Shown: positions 1 through 7,611 of the stretch, piece after piece | Numbering within the stretch: the first letter of the stretch is position 1 | How the letters are laid out: each line of letters opens with the position of its first letter | Source of the DNA: a virus | Reading direction: 5' to 3' (one strand) | Length of the DNA: 31,271 bases | Virus record (IMG/VR): IMGVR_UViG_3300046004_000751 | Coordinates: 1-31,271 of that record | Position numbers and translations under genes: made by a program | Notes under the pieces: generated by a model | The model's database searches: none | What the model was told of the DNA's origin: nothing | Seen by the model: the letters and a program-made list of their open reading frames with translations, nothing else

Positions 1-1
1 G

Positions 2-1054
2 AAAGTGGCGCATCTATCTGAGTTTGCATTCTGGGCTAATGCGCAGATGCATATGGCTGGACTGGGTAACACCATTGCAGACATGGCAGGGACAGAAATC
101 ATTATCGAGAGCACGGCAAACGGCATTGGTAACGGTTATCACCAGATGTGGCAGGAAGCAGAAGCAGGCAGGAGCGATTTTTTAGCCATCTTCGTGCCGT
201 GGTACTGGCAGCCGGAATACAGAGCGCCGGTAAAGGATTCTGGGGCATTCTCAGAGGATGACATCGAGTACCAGCAGGTCTACAAGCTGGATGCCGAGCA
301 GATGCAATGGAGAGCCAACAAGATAGCGACCTACGGGGCAGGCTATGAGTGGCTATTCGACCAAGAGTATCCGGCAGCGCCTTCAATGGCGTTTAGAACG
401 TCAACGCAAAACCCGTTGATTAGCCCGAATCTGGTAATGGCAGCAGTAAATAACGTGCATTTCAGCGAAAAGCAAGGGGCATTGCTTATCGGTTGCGATC
501 CAGCCGGTGAGGGCGACGACAGGACGGCGATTGTGTTCAGGCAAGGGCGCACAGTGTTTCGGGTGGAGTACCACAGCAAACTAGACACGATGCAAGTAGC
601 AGGCAAGTTAGCGCAGTACTACAAAGAGCATCAGCCCGATGGAATCTTTGTGGACAAGGTTGGACTGGGTGCAGGTGTTTACGACAGGCTTAGAGAGTTG
701 CAGATACCCGTGGTTATCGGTGTAGGCGCAGGCAACAAGGCGAACAACACTGAGCGTTACGAGAACAAGCGTGCAGAGATGTGGTTCGAGATGCAGAAGT
801 GGTTTGCAGATGCACCAGTGCGCATACCGAACGATGCGGGATTGATTTCAGATTTAAGTTCGTTACAGGTGGCAAGCGTAAGCAGCGGAAGATGTGCGCT
901 GGAAAGCAAGAACAACCTACGCAAGCGCGGCATACGCAGCCCAGACGGTGCAGACGCATTAGCGCTTACCTTTGCCGAGCCAGTGGCTTCTAAGGCAGCA
1001 CAGAGCGTTTTAGCAGGTCGGCGGTATCAGACTCCGACCAGCGCAGGATATTAA
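2..1054 (+). CDS. terL: Terminase large subunit, C-terminal part (5' truncated)
   Basis: This is the DNA-packaging motor protein, which couples ATP hydrolysis to DNA translocation and cuts the concatemer at the procapsid portal. The frame is open to the left edge, so the ATPase Walker motifs lie outside the window. Numbering from the in-frame GTG at 5, ESTANG at residues 35-40 fits the conserved segment at the end of the ATPase domain, preceded by the terminase-typical HLSEFAFW. The RNase H-like nuclease domain follows, with GCDPAGEGDDRTAIVF (Asp165), IFVDKVGLGAG (Asp217) and SPDGADAL (Asp314/Asp317) supplying the expected acidic metal ligands. The GTG at 5 is internal and not the real start. 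The gene heads the morphogenesis block and sits 13 bp before the next gene. Confidence 0.93.
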   Translation, partial: KVAHLSEFAFWANAQMHMAGLGNTIADMAGTEIIIESTANGIGNGYHQMWQEAEAGRSDFLAIFVPWYWQPEYRAPVKDSGAFSEDDIEYQQVYKLDAEQMQWRANKIATYGAGYEWLFDQEYPAAPSMAFRTSTQNPLISPNLVMAAVNNVHFSEKQGALLIGCDPAGEGDDRTAIVFRQGRTVFRVEYHSKLDTMQVAGKLAQYYKEHQPDGIFVDKVGLGAGVYDRLRELQIPVVIGVGAGNKANNTERYENKRAEMWFEMQKWFADAPVRIPNDAGLISDLSSLQVASVSSGRCALESKNNLRKRGIRSPDGADALALTFAEPVASKAAQSVLAGRRYQTPTSAGY

Positions 1055-1067
1055 ACAGGAGAACATC

Positions 1068-2090
1068 ATGTTCGGTAAAAAAGAATTAGACAGTTTGGAC
1101 GAGTTCAGCAAAGGGTGGAAAGAAGCCCATGCAGCCAAGGAACCAGCCAAGGATACCGGCGCAGTCACGAATATGGACGACTTCGACTATGGCGACACAG
1201 TGAAGGACACAGCCGACGCCAAATCCATAACAGCAGCATCAACGCCAGAGGTTGATAGCATTGCTTCGGATGACGCTAAACGCGCAGTCCAGACAACACC
1301 AGCCGCGATAGTGCCAGCAGCCAAGCCTGCAATGTCATTCAAGCAGGCGTTTGCACAGGAGTACAAGCGGCACAAGGCAGACCCAAGCAGCCCCAGTACG
1401 TTTGATTGGAACGGCAAGAAGATTCTTTTGAAGCTGAAAAGCGAAGCTAAACCCGCAGCAGTACAGACAGCCAAGCCAGCGGCAAGCAAGCCAGCAGTCT
1501 CGACGGTGCAGACAGCGGGAGGGGATTTCCCTGAAGGCGAAAGCACAGCAGCAGCCAAGCCAGCAGCGCAGGTTGCTAAGGCAGTAGCACCACCAGTAGC
1601 AACTGGTAAGGATGATGAATCGCAAGCCGAGACAAGCCGACTAGCAGCAGCATCCAACGCATCCGAGCGACGGAAGAATAACGAAAGCTGGTTGCCAGCA
1701 TCGTTAGTAGGTGGAGATAACAGCACCGATAAGAAATCAAAACGTGAGATTGCGCGGATTGGCGTGAACGGAGTTTCTTACGATGCAATGGGCAATCCTG
1801 CTGGTCAGGATGCCGTTGGAAGCATGGACGCTGATAAGAAGGAAAGCGTGCCCGCAAAGACGGTTACAGCAGCAAAGAAGGATACAGGCAGTATATTCGG
1901 CAACTTCTTTGAGTCGTCATCTTTTGGCAGCAAGAGTACGGGGGATGAACACCGCATTGCTGCAAATGGCGTAAAGGTGGATCACAAAAATAAACCAGTC
2001 GATACCGCCGATGCAATAGCAAACACGATGGGCGTTAACCCCAATACTTTACTGCCCAATAAGCCAGCCGTTCAAGTGGCAAGTAAGTAA
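1068..2090 (+). CDS. Low-complexity head-region protein with SFxxAF-FxWNGK motif
   Basis: This 340-aa protein has no enzyme domain that I recognise. It is rich in Ala, Lys, Asp and Ser and looks largely disordered. Three ordered islands stand out. Near the N-terminus is a tryptophan motif, LDEFSKGWKEA (residues 10-20). In the middle, residues 90-126 carry SFKQAF, then TFDWNGKK and LKLKSE, a pattern I recall from other phage structural or ejected proteins. Towards the C-terminus are two copies of an imperfect repeat, IARIGVNGVSYDAMGNP (about 228-244) and HRIAANGVKVDHKNKP (about 295-310). The start follows AACAGGAGAACATC, a good ribosome site. Its place between terminase and portal suggests a virion or assembly role; internal, possibly ejected, is inference. 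Confidence 0.85.
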   Translation: MFGKKELDSLDEFSKGWKEAHAAKEPAKDTGAVTNMDDFDYGDTVKDTADAKSITAASTPEVDSIASDDAKRAVQTTPAAIVPAAKPAMSFKQAFAQEYKRHKADPSSPSTFDWNGKKILLKLKSEAKPAAVQTAKPAASKPAVSTVQTAGGDFPEGESTAAAKPAAQVAKAVAPPVATGKDDESQAETSRLAAASNASERRKNNESWLPASLVGGDNSTDKKSKREIARIGVNGVSYDAMGNPAGQDAVGSMDADKKESVPAKTVTAAKKDTGSIFGNFFESSSFGSKSTGDEHRIAANGVKVDHKNKPVDTADAIANTMGVNPNTLLPNKPAVQVASK

Positions 2091-2093
2091 GCC

Positions 2094-4295
2094 ATGCAAA
2101 ACACTGAGTACGATCTAGCAGCGCAGCAGGAGTTTGCCGATAACTCCGAGCATTCGCTTTCAACCGCAGCACTCGGTCCGATTCTGATTAACGAGTTCAA
2201 GCAAGCGGAACTCGAACGCAGAGAAACCGAATTGCGGTGGCTGGAGGACTTACGCCAGTACCGTGGGCAGTACAACCCAGACGTGCTAGCGCAGATCGGT
2301 CCGAATCGTTCTAAGGTGTTTGTGCGCAAGACTCGGGTAAAGGTCAAGACGGTGAATAGCCGTGTGGCAGACCTGCTATTTCCAGCAGGCAGCGAAAAGA
2401 ATTGGACGATTGATAACACGCCCGTGCCGTCGGTATCGGACGACCAGCGCAATCAGATTGTGCAGCAGTTGACGCAGGCGAATAAAGGCCAGCAGCCTGA
2501 CCAAGAGACTTTAGACAAGGCGGTACTCGAAGTAGCTCAAAAGGCGGCTAAGGGTATGTCAAAAGTAATCGAAGATCAGTTGGTAGAAGCACGTTACAAA
2601 AAAGCGTGTGTTCAAGCGGTTCACTCTGCACACCTCTATGGCACTGGAATTATCAAAGGTCCATTGGTAGAAAAGAAGGTACGGACACAGTTTGTGTTTG
2701 AAGGCGGCAAGTGGCAACCCAAGAGCCAGACCTACATTACCCCGTTCGTGGACTATGTGCCGTTGTGGCGCTGGTATCCCGATATGAGTGCGACCAATAT
2801 AGAGGATTGCCGCTACGCTTACGAGCGCCACCTGATGACCAAGGCTGACATGGCGGCACTGGCAGAGCGTAAAGCGTTTGATGGCGAGAAGATTAAAGAC
2901 TACATCCTAGCCAACCCCTACGGGCAATCGAACCCGTTAGCGGTGGACAGCGAGTTGAAGGTAATAGGCGACCGCGAAGCCTCGCAGAATTCCAAGGCTG
3001 GACAGTACGAAGTGTTGGAGCGCTGGGGATGGCTGGATGGCGATATGCTGATTCAGGCTGATGTGAACATACCACCGGAACGGGCGCATGAGTCGTTCTT
3101 TTCTAATGTATGGCTACTGCCTAATGGCGATGTGATTAAAGCTGTTCTACAGCCGATTAACGGTGTTACGTGGCCTTATCACTTGTACCACTTCGACAAA
3201 GATGAGACTAGCATCTTTGGTGATGGCTTGGCTGCAATCATGCGCGACGACCAGACGATGATTAACGCGGCTACTCGCATGGCACTAGACAATGCGGCGC
3301 TTACGTCCGGTCCGATGCTGGAGGTTTCTATCGGGTTGTTGTCCACGCTAGACAGGGTAGAGGAAATGCACCCTTGGAAAGTTTGGATGCGCAACAATAC
3401 AAACCCCGGCGCTCAAGCCATTCGTCCAGTCGAATTGCCTAGTTCTTTGGATAAGTTGTTTCAGTTGGTGCAGTTGTTTGAAACCAATGCTGACGAGGTG
3501 ACTGCGATACCCCGATACATGACGGGCGAGAACGCTACAGCCGGTGCAGCAGGTACAGCCAGCGGTATGTCAATGCTGATGGGTGCGGCCAACATCGTGA
3601 TTAAGGACTTGATTACGAGTTGGGATGAAGGCGTTACCCGCCCGTTCTTGCAAGCCTTGTACCGCTGGAATATGCAGTTTCACCACGACCCAAGTATCAA
3701 GGGCGACTTTGATGTGAAGGCACGCGGTACGGCTTCGCTGGTTGCCAAAGAGGTACGGGCGCAGCAGTTGAATAACTTTGCTCAGATGGTTGCTAACCCG
3801 ATGGATGCGCCTTATATCAAGCGCGAGAAGTTGTTGATGCAGCGGGCAGAGGCTAACGAGTTGTCGGACGTTGTAAAAACTGAGGAAGAAATGCAGGCCG
3901 AGCAAAACAATCCGCAGGCAGCACAAGCCATGCAGCAGCAGCAAGCCATGCAGCAGGCGCAGATGGCAGAGATGCAGGCAAAGGTTCAGAAGCTGGGCGC
4001 AGATGCCGAGCGCATTTTGGCGCAAGCAGAGTTAGCCCGTGCGCAGACGGTTAGCGCTAACGTTGAGTCGGTCTATGCAGCGATGCAGGCAGGCGGCGTA
4101 GCTACAGAGCGCCCATTGGTTGCACCAGCAGGCGACGAGGTGTTGCGCAGTGCAGGCTGGAAAGATGCTACACCAGCGCAGCCGGTAGGCGAGATTCCGA
4201 ATGATGCGCAGCTACCACCAGAGCAGCAAATGCAGGCTCCTGCATCCCCCATGCAAGGTGTACGCAGCGGCATAGAGACAGCGAGGATTGAGTAA
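2094..4295 (+). CDS. Portal protein
   Basis: This protein forms the dodecameric DNA channel at one capsid vertex and docks both terminase and the tail adaptors. At 733 aa it matches the large portals of P22- and N4-like podoviruses. The N-terminal third has the helical segment with RWLEDLRQYRGQYNP and the region around VKTVNSRVADLLFP. The middle contains the conserved SIFGDGLAAIMRDDQTMINA and TASGMSMLMGAAN stretches. The last 130 residues hold a Gln/Ala/Met-rich coiled segment (EEEMQAEQ through QAQMAEMQAKVQKL), as expected for a barrel-like C-terminal helix, then a Pro-rich tail. There is no clear ribosome site, and the start lies 3 bp after the previous stop, so translation is probably coupled. 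Confidence 0.9.
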   Translation: MQNTEYDLAAQQEFADNSEHSLSTAALGPILINEFKQAELERRETELRWLEDLRQYRGQYNPDVLAQIGPNRSKVFVRKTRVKVKTVNSRVADLLFPAGSEKNWTIDNTPVPSVSDDQRNQIVQQLTQANKGQQPDQETLDKAVLEVAQKAAKGMSKVIEDQLVEARYKKACVQAVHSAHLYGTGIIKGPLVEKKVRTQFVFEGGKWQPKSQTYITPFVDYVPLWRWYPDMSATNIEDCRYAYERHLMTKADMAALAERKAFDGEKIKDYILANPYGQSNPLAVDSELKVIGDREASQNSKAGQYEVLERWGWLDGDMLIQADVNIPPERAHESFFSNVWLLPNGDVIKAVLQPINGVTWPYHLYHFDKDETSIFGDGLAAIMRDDQTMINAATRMALDNAALTSGPMLEVSIGLLSTLDRVEEMHPWKVWMRNNTNPGAQAIRPVELPSSLDKLFQLVQLFETNADEVTAIPRYMTGENATAGAAGTASGMSMLMGAANIVIKDLITSWDEGVTRPFLQALYRWNMQFHHDPSIKGDFDVKARGTASLVAKEVRAQQLNNFAQMVANPMDAPYIKREKLLMQRAEANELSDVVKTEEEMQAEQNNPQAAQAMQQQQAMQQAQMAEMQAKVQKLGADAERILAQAELARAQTVSANVESVYAAMQAGGVATERPLVAPAGDEVLRSAGWKDATPAQPVGEIPNDAQLPPEQQMQAPASPMQGVRSGIETARIE

Positions 4296-4546
4296 TGGAG
4301 TTCACCAACATTCTTGATATGCAGCGCGGCATTGAAGCCTCTACTGCTTTGGTGCGCGCCTATGCCGGCTCTGATGTGAGTAAGGCGGTATGCGTCATGT
4401 TGGAAGAAGTGATTTCATCGTACAAGATGGAGTTGATGAATGTAACGCCAGACGGGTTAGTTCGGTTGCAGTCTTTGGTTCAGCAGGCCGAGGCCATCCG
4501 CGCCGTTGTGTCGGGCGACCGGCAGCACGGCACCGCGCAACTTTAA
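4295..4546 (+). CDS. Small helical protein downstream of portal
   Basis: This 83-aa protein is of unknown function. Its ATG shares the last base of the portal stop codon (TAATG), so it is almost certainly translated by termination-reinitiation from the portal message. It looks entirely helical, with amphipathic stretches around DMQRGIEASTALVRAY and VRLQSLVQQAEAIRAVV, and has no signal peptide or membrane segment. Position and size suggest a head accessory protein. I do not recognise a family. Confidence 0.78.
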   Translation: MEFTNILDMQRGIEASTALVRAYAGSDVSKAVCVMLEEVISSYKMELMNVTPDGLVRLQSLVQQAEAIRAVVSGDRQHGTAQL

Positions 4547-4553
4547 GGCAGCT

Positions 4554-4940
4554 ATGCCAACGAGTATTACATCCAAGCTAGCAGACGGCGAGTACCTGAA
4601 TGCATGGCGGCAGTTTAAAGACGAGAACCCCAAAACCTATGCGGCGATTGGTCTAGCGCCGGTAACAGGGCAGATTGCAGCAATCCCCGATTACGCAGAG
4701 GCCATGCAGCGCGGCTCAACGGCAGACAGCATGGCAGCAGCAGCATCATTTATACCCGGTGTAAAAATGGGTAAAAAGATTCTTTCATCAAGCAAGATAG
4801 CAGCCGCTGCAATGCTTGGCGAAAAGGCCGCAAAGGCAGACCAGATTAAAGAGGCCGTTACACGACAAGTGGATGACCTGACCTCTAAGCCCACGCTTTC
4901 AAGTACCAACGAGTACTCGAAGGCGTGGAACGAGAGTTGA
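4554..4940 (+). CDS. Small head-region protein with glycine-zipper/pre-toxin-like segment
   Basis: I chose the ATG at 4554 (128 aa) over the upstream in-frame ATG at 4506, because 4554 lies just after the previous stop and follows AAGG at a good distance, whereas 4506 would overlap the upstream gene. The core, from GLAPVTGQIAAIPDYAEAMQ to ASFIPGVKMGKK, has a small-residue-rich, membrane-active look. It resembles the linker found before toxin domains in polymorphic toxins, but no toxin domain follows. The same tryptophan motif occurs at both ends: EYLNAWRQF near residue 13 and NEYSKAWNES at the C-terminus. That motif is shared with the scaffold C-terminus. A virion-internal or ejected protein is plausible but unproven. 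A terminator follows. Confidence 0.75.
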   Translation: MPTSITSKLADGEYLNAWRQFKDENPKTYAAIGLAPVTGQIAAIPDYAEAMQRGSTADSMAAAASFIPGVKMGKKILSSSKIAAAAMLGEKAAKADQIKEAVTRQVDDLTSKPTLSSTNEYSKAWNES

Positions 4941-4991
4941 TTTCTAACCCCTTGGAAACAAGGACAGTTGGCCTGTTAGTTCAGGCGACAC

Positions 4992-5015
4992 AGCCCACCT
5001 AGTGTGGGTTTTTTT
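4992..5015 (+). terminator. Rho-independent terminator before the scaffold gene
   Basis: CCCAC (4994-4998) pairs with GTGGG (5004-5008) around a 5-nt loop, extended by a G-U and an A-U pair, and is followed at once by seven T. It lies in the 95-bp gap between the small head protein and the scaffold and would reduce read-through from the terminase-portal block. Confidence 0.82.
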
Positions 5016-5035
5016 ATGCCTGAAAGGAAATGCAA

Positions 5036-5923
5036 ATGAAAACTACCCCTAACCAAATGCAACAAGACGAGCAAGCCTACGCTGATGCATACGACGAAGA
5101 AGCGGCAATGCCCGCAGAGCAATCAGAGGACGAGGCTTTTGGCTTAGTCCCTGAAGCTGCCAGCGAGGAAGATGATTATCCCAATAGCCCAGAGGAAGCC
5201 ATGCTTGCCGAAGATGAAGCCGCTGAACCTATGGCTGAACCCGTTGCCGAGCCAGTTGCAGAAGCGCCAGACAGCGCCAAAGAAACACAGCGCTTGAAGT
5301 CTTGGGAAGGTCGGTTGAAGGCTCTGGAAGCACAGCTTAAAAGCAGCAAGTCGGCACCCGATGACAGTGGCGGCGATGTGATGGGTGACGGCGATGGCGA
5401 CGAAGGCATTGAAGATGGCGGAAACCCCGATTTGGCTACAGCCATGAAGGCGCTATCGGACGACTTCGGCGAGGGCTTCACCAAGATGCTGATTGCAATC
5501 ATTGATGCAAAGGTCGGTCAGGCCAATGAAAATGTCGCCAAGTCGGTGGACGAAATCATTAACGACATTGTGGATACCAAAGCGAAGGCGCACTTTGAAG
5601 CCATTGCTGACAAGCATCCCGATTTTATGGACGTGGCCGATAGCCCAGCGTTTGCAGAGTTCATTGCCGCGCAAGAAGATGCAGCCAAAGCGCAACAGGT
5701 TGTTGATGGCGGTACAAGCCGCGAGATTAACGCCTTGCTGGATGCCTTCAAAGCGACTCAGGCACAGCCAGAGCAACAAGGCGAACCAGCCGAGCAAGTT
5801 GAGCAGGCTGACGATGGCAGCATGGATGCAGCCGAGGGCGTGCGCTCTACAGGGATGCGCCTACCTATGCAGCCAAAAGCAAGTTCGGACTATGCAGATG
5901 CATGGCGAGAGTTTGCTGATTAA
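5036..5923 (+). CDS. Capsid scaffolding protein
   Basis: This protein directs procapsid assembly by binding the inner face of the capsid protein and then leaves or is degraded. The ATG at 5036 gives 295 aa and follows AGGAA by 6 nt; the in-frame ATG at 5030 lies too close to that site. The protein is very acidic, with an N-terminal Glu/Asp/Pro-rich half including a repeated AEPVAEPVAE. A predicted coiled coil follows (KETQRLKSWEGRLKALEAQL), then an Asp/Gly stretch (DGDGDEGIEDGG), a long helical segment and a short positively charged region ahead of the C-terminal SSDYADAWREFAD. That C-terminal tag recurs in two upstream genes. Its place directly before the major capsid gene fits the role. Confidence 0.82.
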   Translation: MKTTPNQMQQDEQAYADAYDEEAAMPAEQSEDEAFGLVPEAASEEDDYPNSPEEAMLAEDEAAEPMAEPVAEPVAEAPDSAKETQRLKSWEGRLKALEAQLKSSKSAPDDSGGDVMGDGDGDEGIEDGGNPDLATAMKALSDDFGEGFTKMLIAIIDAKVGQANENVAKSVDEIINDIVDTKAKAHFEAIADKHPDFMDVADSPAFAEFIAAQEDAAKAQQVVDGGTSREINALLDAFKATQAQPEQQGEPAEQVEQADDGSMDAAEGVRSTGMRLPMQPKASSDYADAWREFAD

Positions 5924-6175
5924 CGACTACCGAGGACGGTACATACCTGCCTCACAGCCGCTTGCCTAGTGGCGGTTATCACTAGGCATTTTGGAGCAAG
6001 ACAGCGAAACCAAGACGCGCAGACGCTAGTTATCGGAGATACGCTTTAGTGCGCCTCCACACGTTAACTAAATGCAGTTTGCATACGGCAGCGGCAGTAG
6101 TGTGGTCAGGCTTCTTTTTAGTTATTCGTTTGGTAGGAATGCCGAACGCGGATTGAAACTTTAAGGAAACTTATC
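5924..6175 (+). other. 252-bp intergenic leader of the capsid gene
   Basis: This is the longest gene-free gap in the window. It holds an 8-bp perfect hairpin (5964-5987), a small palindrome ATGCAGTTTGCAT near 6072, and the capsid ribosome site AAGGAA about 7 nt before ATG 6176. I see no convincing sigma-70 promoter. It may carry a phage-specific promoter or an RNA-processing site for high capsid expression. Confidence 0.55.
5964..5987 (+). other. Perfect 8-bp hairpin downstream of scaffold
   Basis: GCCTAGTG (5964-5971) pairs exactly with CACTAGGC (5980-5987) around an 8-nt loop. Only four T follow, after an A, so it is at best a weak terminator. It could instead be an RNA-processing or mRNA-stabilising hairpin. 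Confidence 0.55.
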
Positions 6176-7159
6176 ATGTCACAGACAAACTTCGGGGACA
6201 TCTCCCCACGTACCGCCGCCTATGCAGCTAAAAAATTGCTGAAACGCGGCCTTCCCTTCCTCGTTCTGGAGAAATTCGGACAAGCCGTTACTTTGCCTGC
6301 TTTCAATAGCAAGGTGATTAACTTTCGGCGCTTTACCGCGTTGCCAACTACCCCCACCACCTTAACCGAGGGCGTTACCCCCGGAGGTCAAGTGCTGTCT
6401 AAAACAGACATTACCGCGACACTGGCGCAATACGGCGACCGTGCCACCATTACCGATGTGATTCTTGATACCCATGAGGACCCCGTGCTGAACGAGGCCA
6501 TCGAATTGCTAGGCGAACAAGCCGCGCAGATGATCGAGAAAATGCGCTTCGGTGTTTTGAAAGCAGGCACCAGCGTCGGTTATGCCAATGGCGCAATGCG
6601 CAGCGATGTTAATTCGCCGCTGACACTGGCCGCGCAACAGCGTGCAGTTCGTAATTTGAAGCGCCAAAATGCGCGTCCGATTACCTCTATCGTTACTTCT
6701 TCTGCGAAGTACGATACCGCCGCTGTAGCCCCCGGCTTCGTTGGCTTGATTCACCCTGACTTAGAGGGCGATGTTCGCGCTATGACCGGCTTTACCCCCG
6801 CTGAAAAGTACGGAACCCTAACCCCTTGGGAAAATGAACTGGGCAAAGTGAACGATGTGCGCTACTTAACTAGCACCATCTTCGAGCCTTGGGTTGACGT
6901 GGGCGGTGTGGCTGGCTCTATGTTATCCACCAATGGTAGTAACGCCGATGTGTACCCCGTGCTGTATCTGGCGCGTGATGCCTTCGGTATCGTGGCGCTC
7001 AAAGGCCAGTACGCCATCACTCCGATGATTACCAACCCCAAGCCTAGCGATTCCGATCCTTTGGCTCAACGTGGTCACGCGGCGTGGAAAACTATGCAAA
7101 CTTGCGTTATTTTGCAGGATTTGTTCATGACACGTATTGAGGTTGCTGCAACCGCCTAA
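6176..7159 (+). CDS. Major capsid protein, N4-gp56 family
   Basis: This protein forms the icosahedral shell (HK97 fold). The 327-aa sequence matches the N4-gp56 family in length and in recognisable stretches: the N-terminal helix before KKLLKRGLPFLVLEKFGQ, the E-loop-like PTTLTEGVTPGGQVLSKTDI, ATLAQYGDRATITDVILDTHED, and the later FVGLIHPDLEGDVRAM and TPWENELGKVNDVRYL. A strong AAGGAA ribosome site precedes the ATG. It is isolated by a long leader upstream and three hairpins downstream, an arrangement that fits a highly expressed, separately controlled transcript. Confidence 0.95.
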   Translation: MSQTNFGDISPRTAAYAAKKLLKRGLPFLVLEKFGQAVTLPAFNSKVINFRRFTALPTTPTTLTEGVTPGGQVLSKTDITATLAQYGDRATITDVILDTHEDPVLNEAIELLGEQAAQMIEKMRFGVLKAGTSVGYANGAMRSDVNSPLTLAAQQRAVRNLKRQNARPITSIVTSSAKYDTAAVAPGFVGLIHPDLEGDVRAMTGFTPAEKYGTLTPWENELGKVNDVRYLTSTIFEPWVDVGGVAGSMLSTNGSNADVYPVLYLARDAFGIVALKGQYAITPMITNPKPSDSDPLAQRGHAAWKTMQTCVILQDLFMTRIEVAATA

Positions 7160-7166
7160 GCGTGAT

Positions 7167-7203
7167 TGAGGTGGTTTAGCAATAAGCCACCTCACCCCTT
7201 TTT
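7167..7203 (+). terminator. Terminator 1 after the major capsid gene
   Basis: TGAGGTGG (7167-7174) pairs perfectly with CCACCTCA (7187-7194), and the stem extends by three weaker pairs around a 6-nt loop. CCCC and then five T (7199-7203) follow. It is the first of three hairpins in the 110-bp gap. Confidence 0.8.
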
Positions 7204-7206
7204 AAA

Positions 7207-7228
7207 GCCCCTTCATTGGGGTTTTTTT
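7207..7228 (+). terminator. Terminator 2 after the major capsid gene
   Basis: CCCC (7208-7211) pairs with GGGG (7218-7221) around a 6-nt loop, with AAAG before the stem able to pair into the seven following T. The 15-bp stem-loop is repeated exactly 24 bp downstream. Confidence 0.8.
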
Positions 7229-7230
7229 AC

Positions 7231-7250
7231 GCCCCTTCATTGGGGCTTTT
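7231..7250 (+). terminator. Terminator 3, exact tandem copy of the stem-loop
   Basis: Positions 7231-7245 repeat 7207-7221 exactly. The stem gains a closing G-C pair (G7231 with C7246), and TTTT follows. Together with the two hairpins before it, it forms a tandem terminator block behind the capsid gene. Confidence 0.7.
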
Positions 7251-7269
7251 CTATTTGTGAGGCAACAAA

Positions 7270-7599
7270 ATGTCCGATTCTCAAGTTACTACTCTCGAAG
7301 AAGCACCCGCTTTAGCTACAACCAAAACGACCAAGGCCAAGGTTGCAAAACCATCAGCCGAGGGCGCTAAGTTCTTTAACGTGCTGATTCACCCAACGGG
7401 CGATGAAACATCGTCTAGCGTAGTGGAGGTAAGCGTCGAAGGCTTCCTGACGCGCATACCGCGTGGCGTTTCATGCCGTGTGTCCGAAAGCATTTTGCAC
7501 GTTCTGCAAAACGCGGTTGTGACCACGTACAAAAAGATGGGCGATGACGTACAGGAATTTAACACTCCACGTTTCCCGTTCAGCGCAACACCAGCCTAA
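7270..7599 (+). CDS. Small protein downstream of the capsid gene
   Basis: The 109-aa product has a Lys/Ala/Thr-rich, probably flexible N-terminal 35 residues. A compact domain follows with FNVLIHPTGDE, VEVSVEGFLTRIPRGVSCRV and a helix SESILHVLQNAVVTTYKK. The 'RG followed by a hydrophobic helix ending in a Tyr/Lys segment' pattern is one I associate with small proteins next to capsid genes in podoviruses, so a head-associated or decoration role is possible. No enzyme motif is visible. A GAGG ribosome site precedes the ATG. Confidence 0.75.
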   Translation: MSDSQVTTLEEAPALATTKTTKAKVAKPSAEGAKFFNVLIHPTGDETSSSVVEVSVEGFLTRIPRGVSCRVSESILHVLQNAVVTTYKKMGDDVQEFNTPRFPFSATPA

Positions 7600-7611
7600 A
7601 GGCGAGCCGGT

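Noticed and set aside
1187-1726. 179-aa minus-strand ORF opposite the low-complexity protein
   Set aside because: It is explained by the Ala/Lys-rich codon composition of the + strand gene and lies entirely inside it.
5493-5969. 158-aa + strand ORF in another frame of the scaffold gene
   Set aside because: Its composition (Arg, Pro, Ser, Trp mixture) is typical of a shifted frame, and the scaffold frame has the better start and context.
6072-6164. 30-codon ORF in the capsid leader
   Set aside because: It has no ribosome site, no recognisable composition, and overlaps the region expected to hold capsid expression signals.
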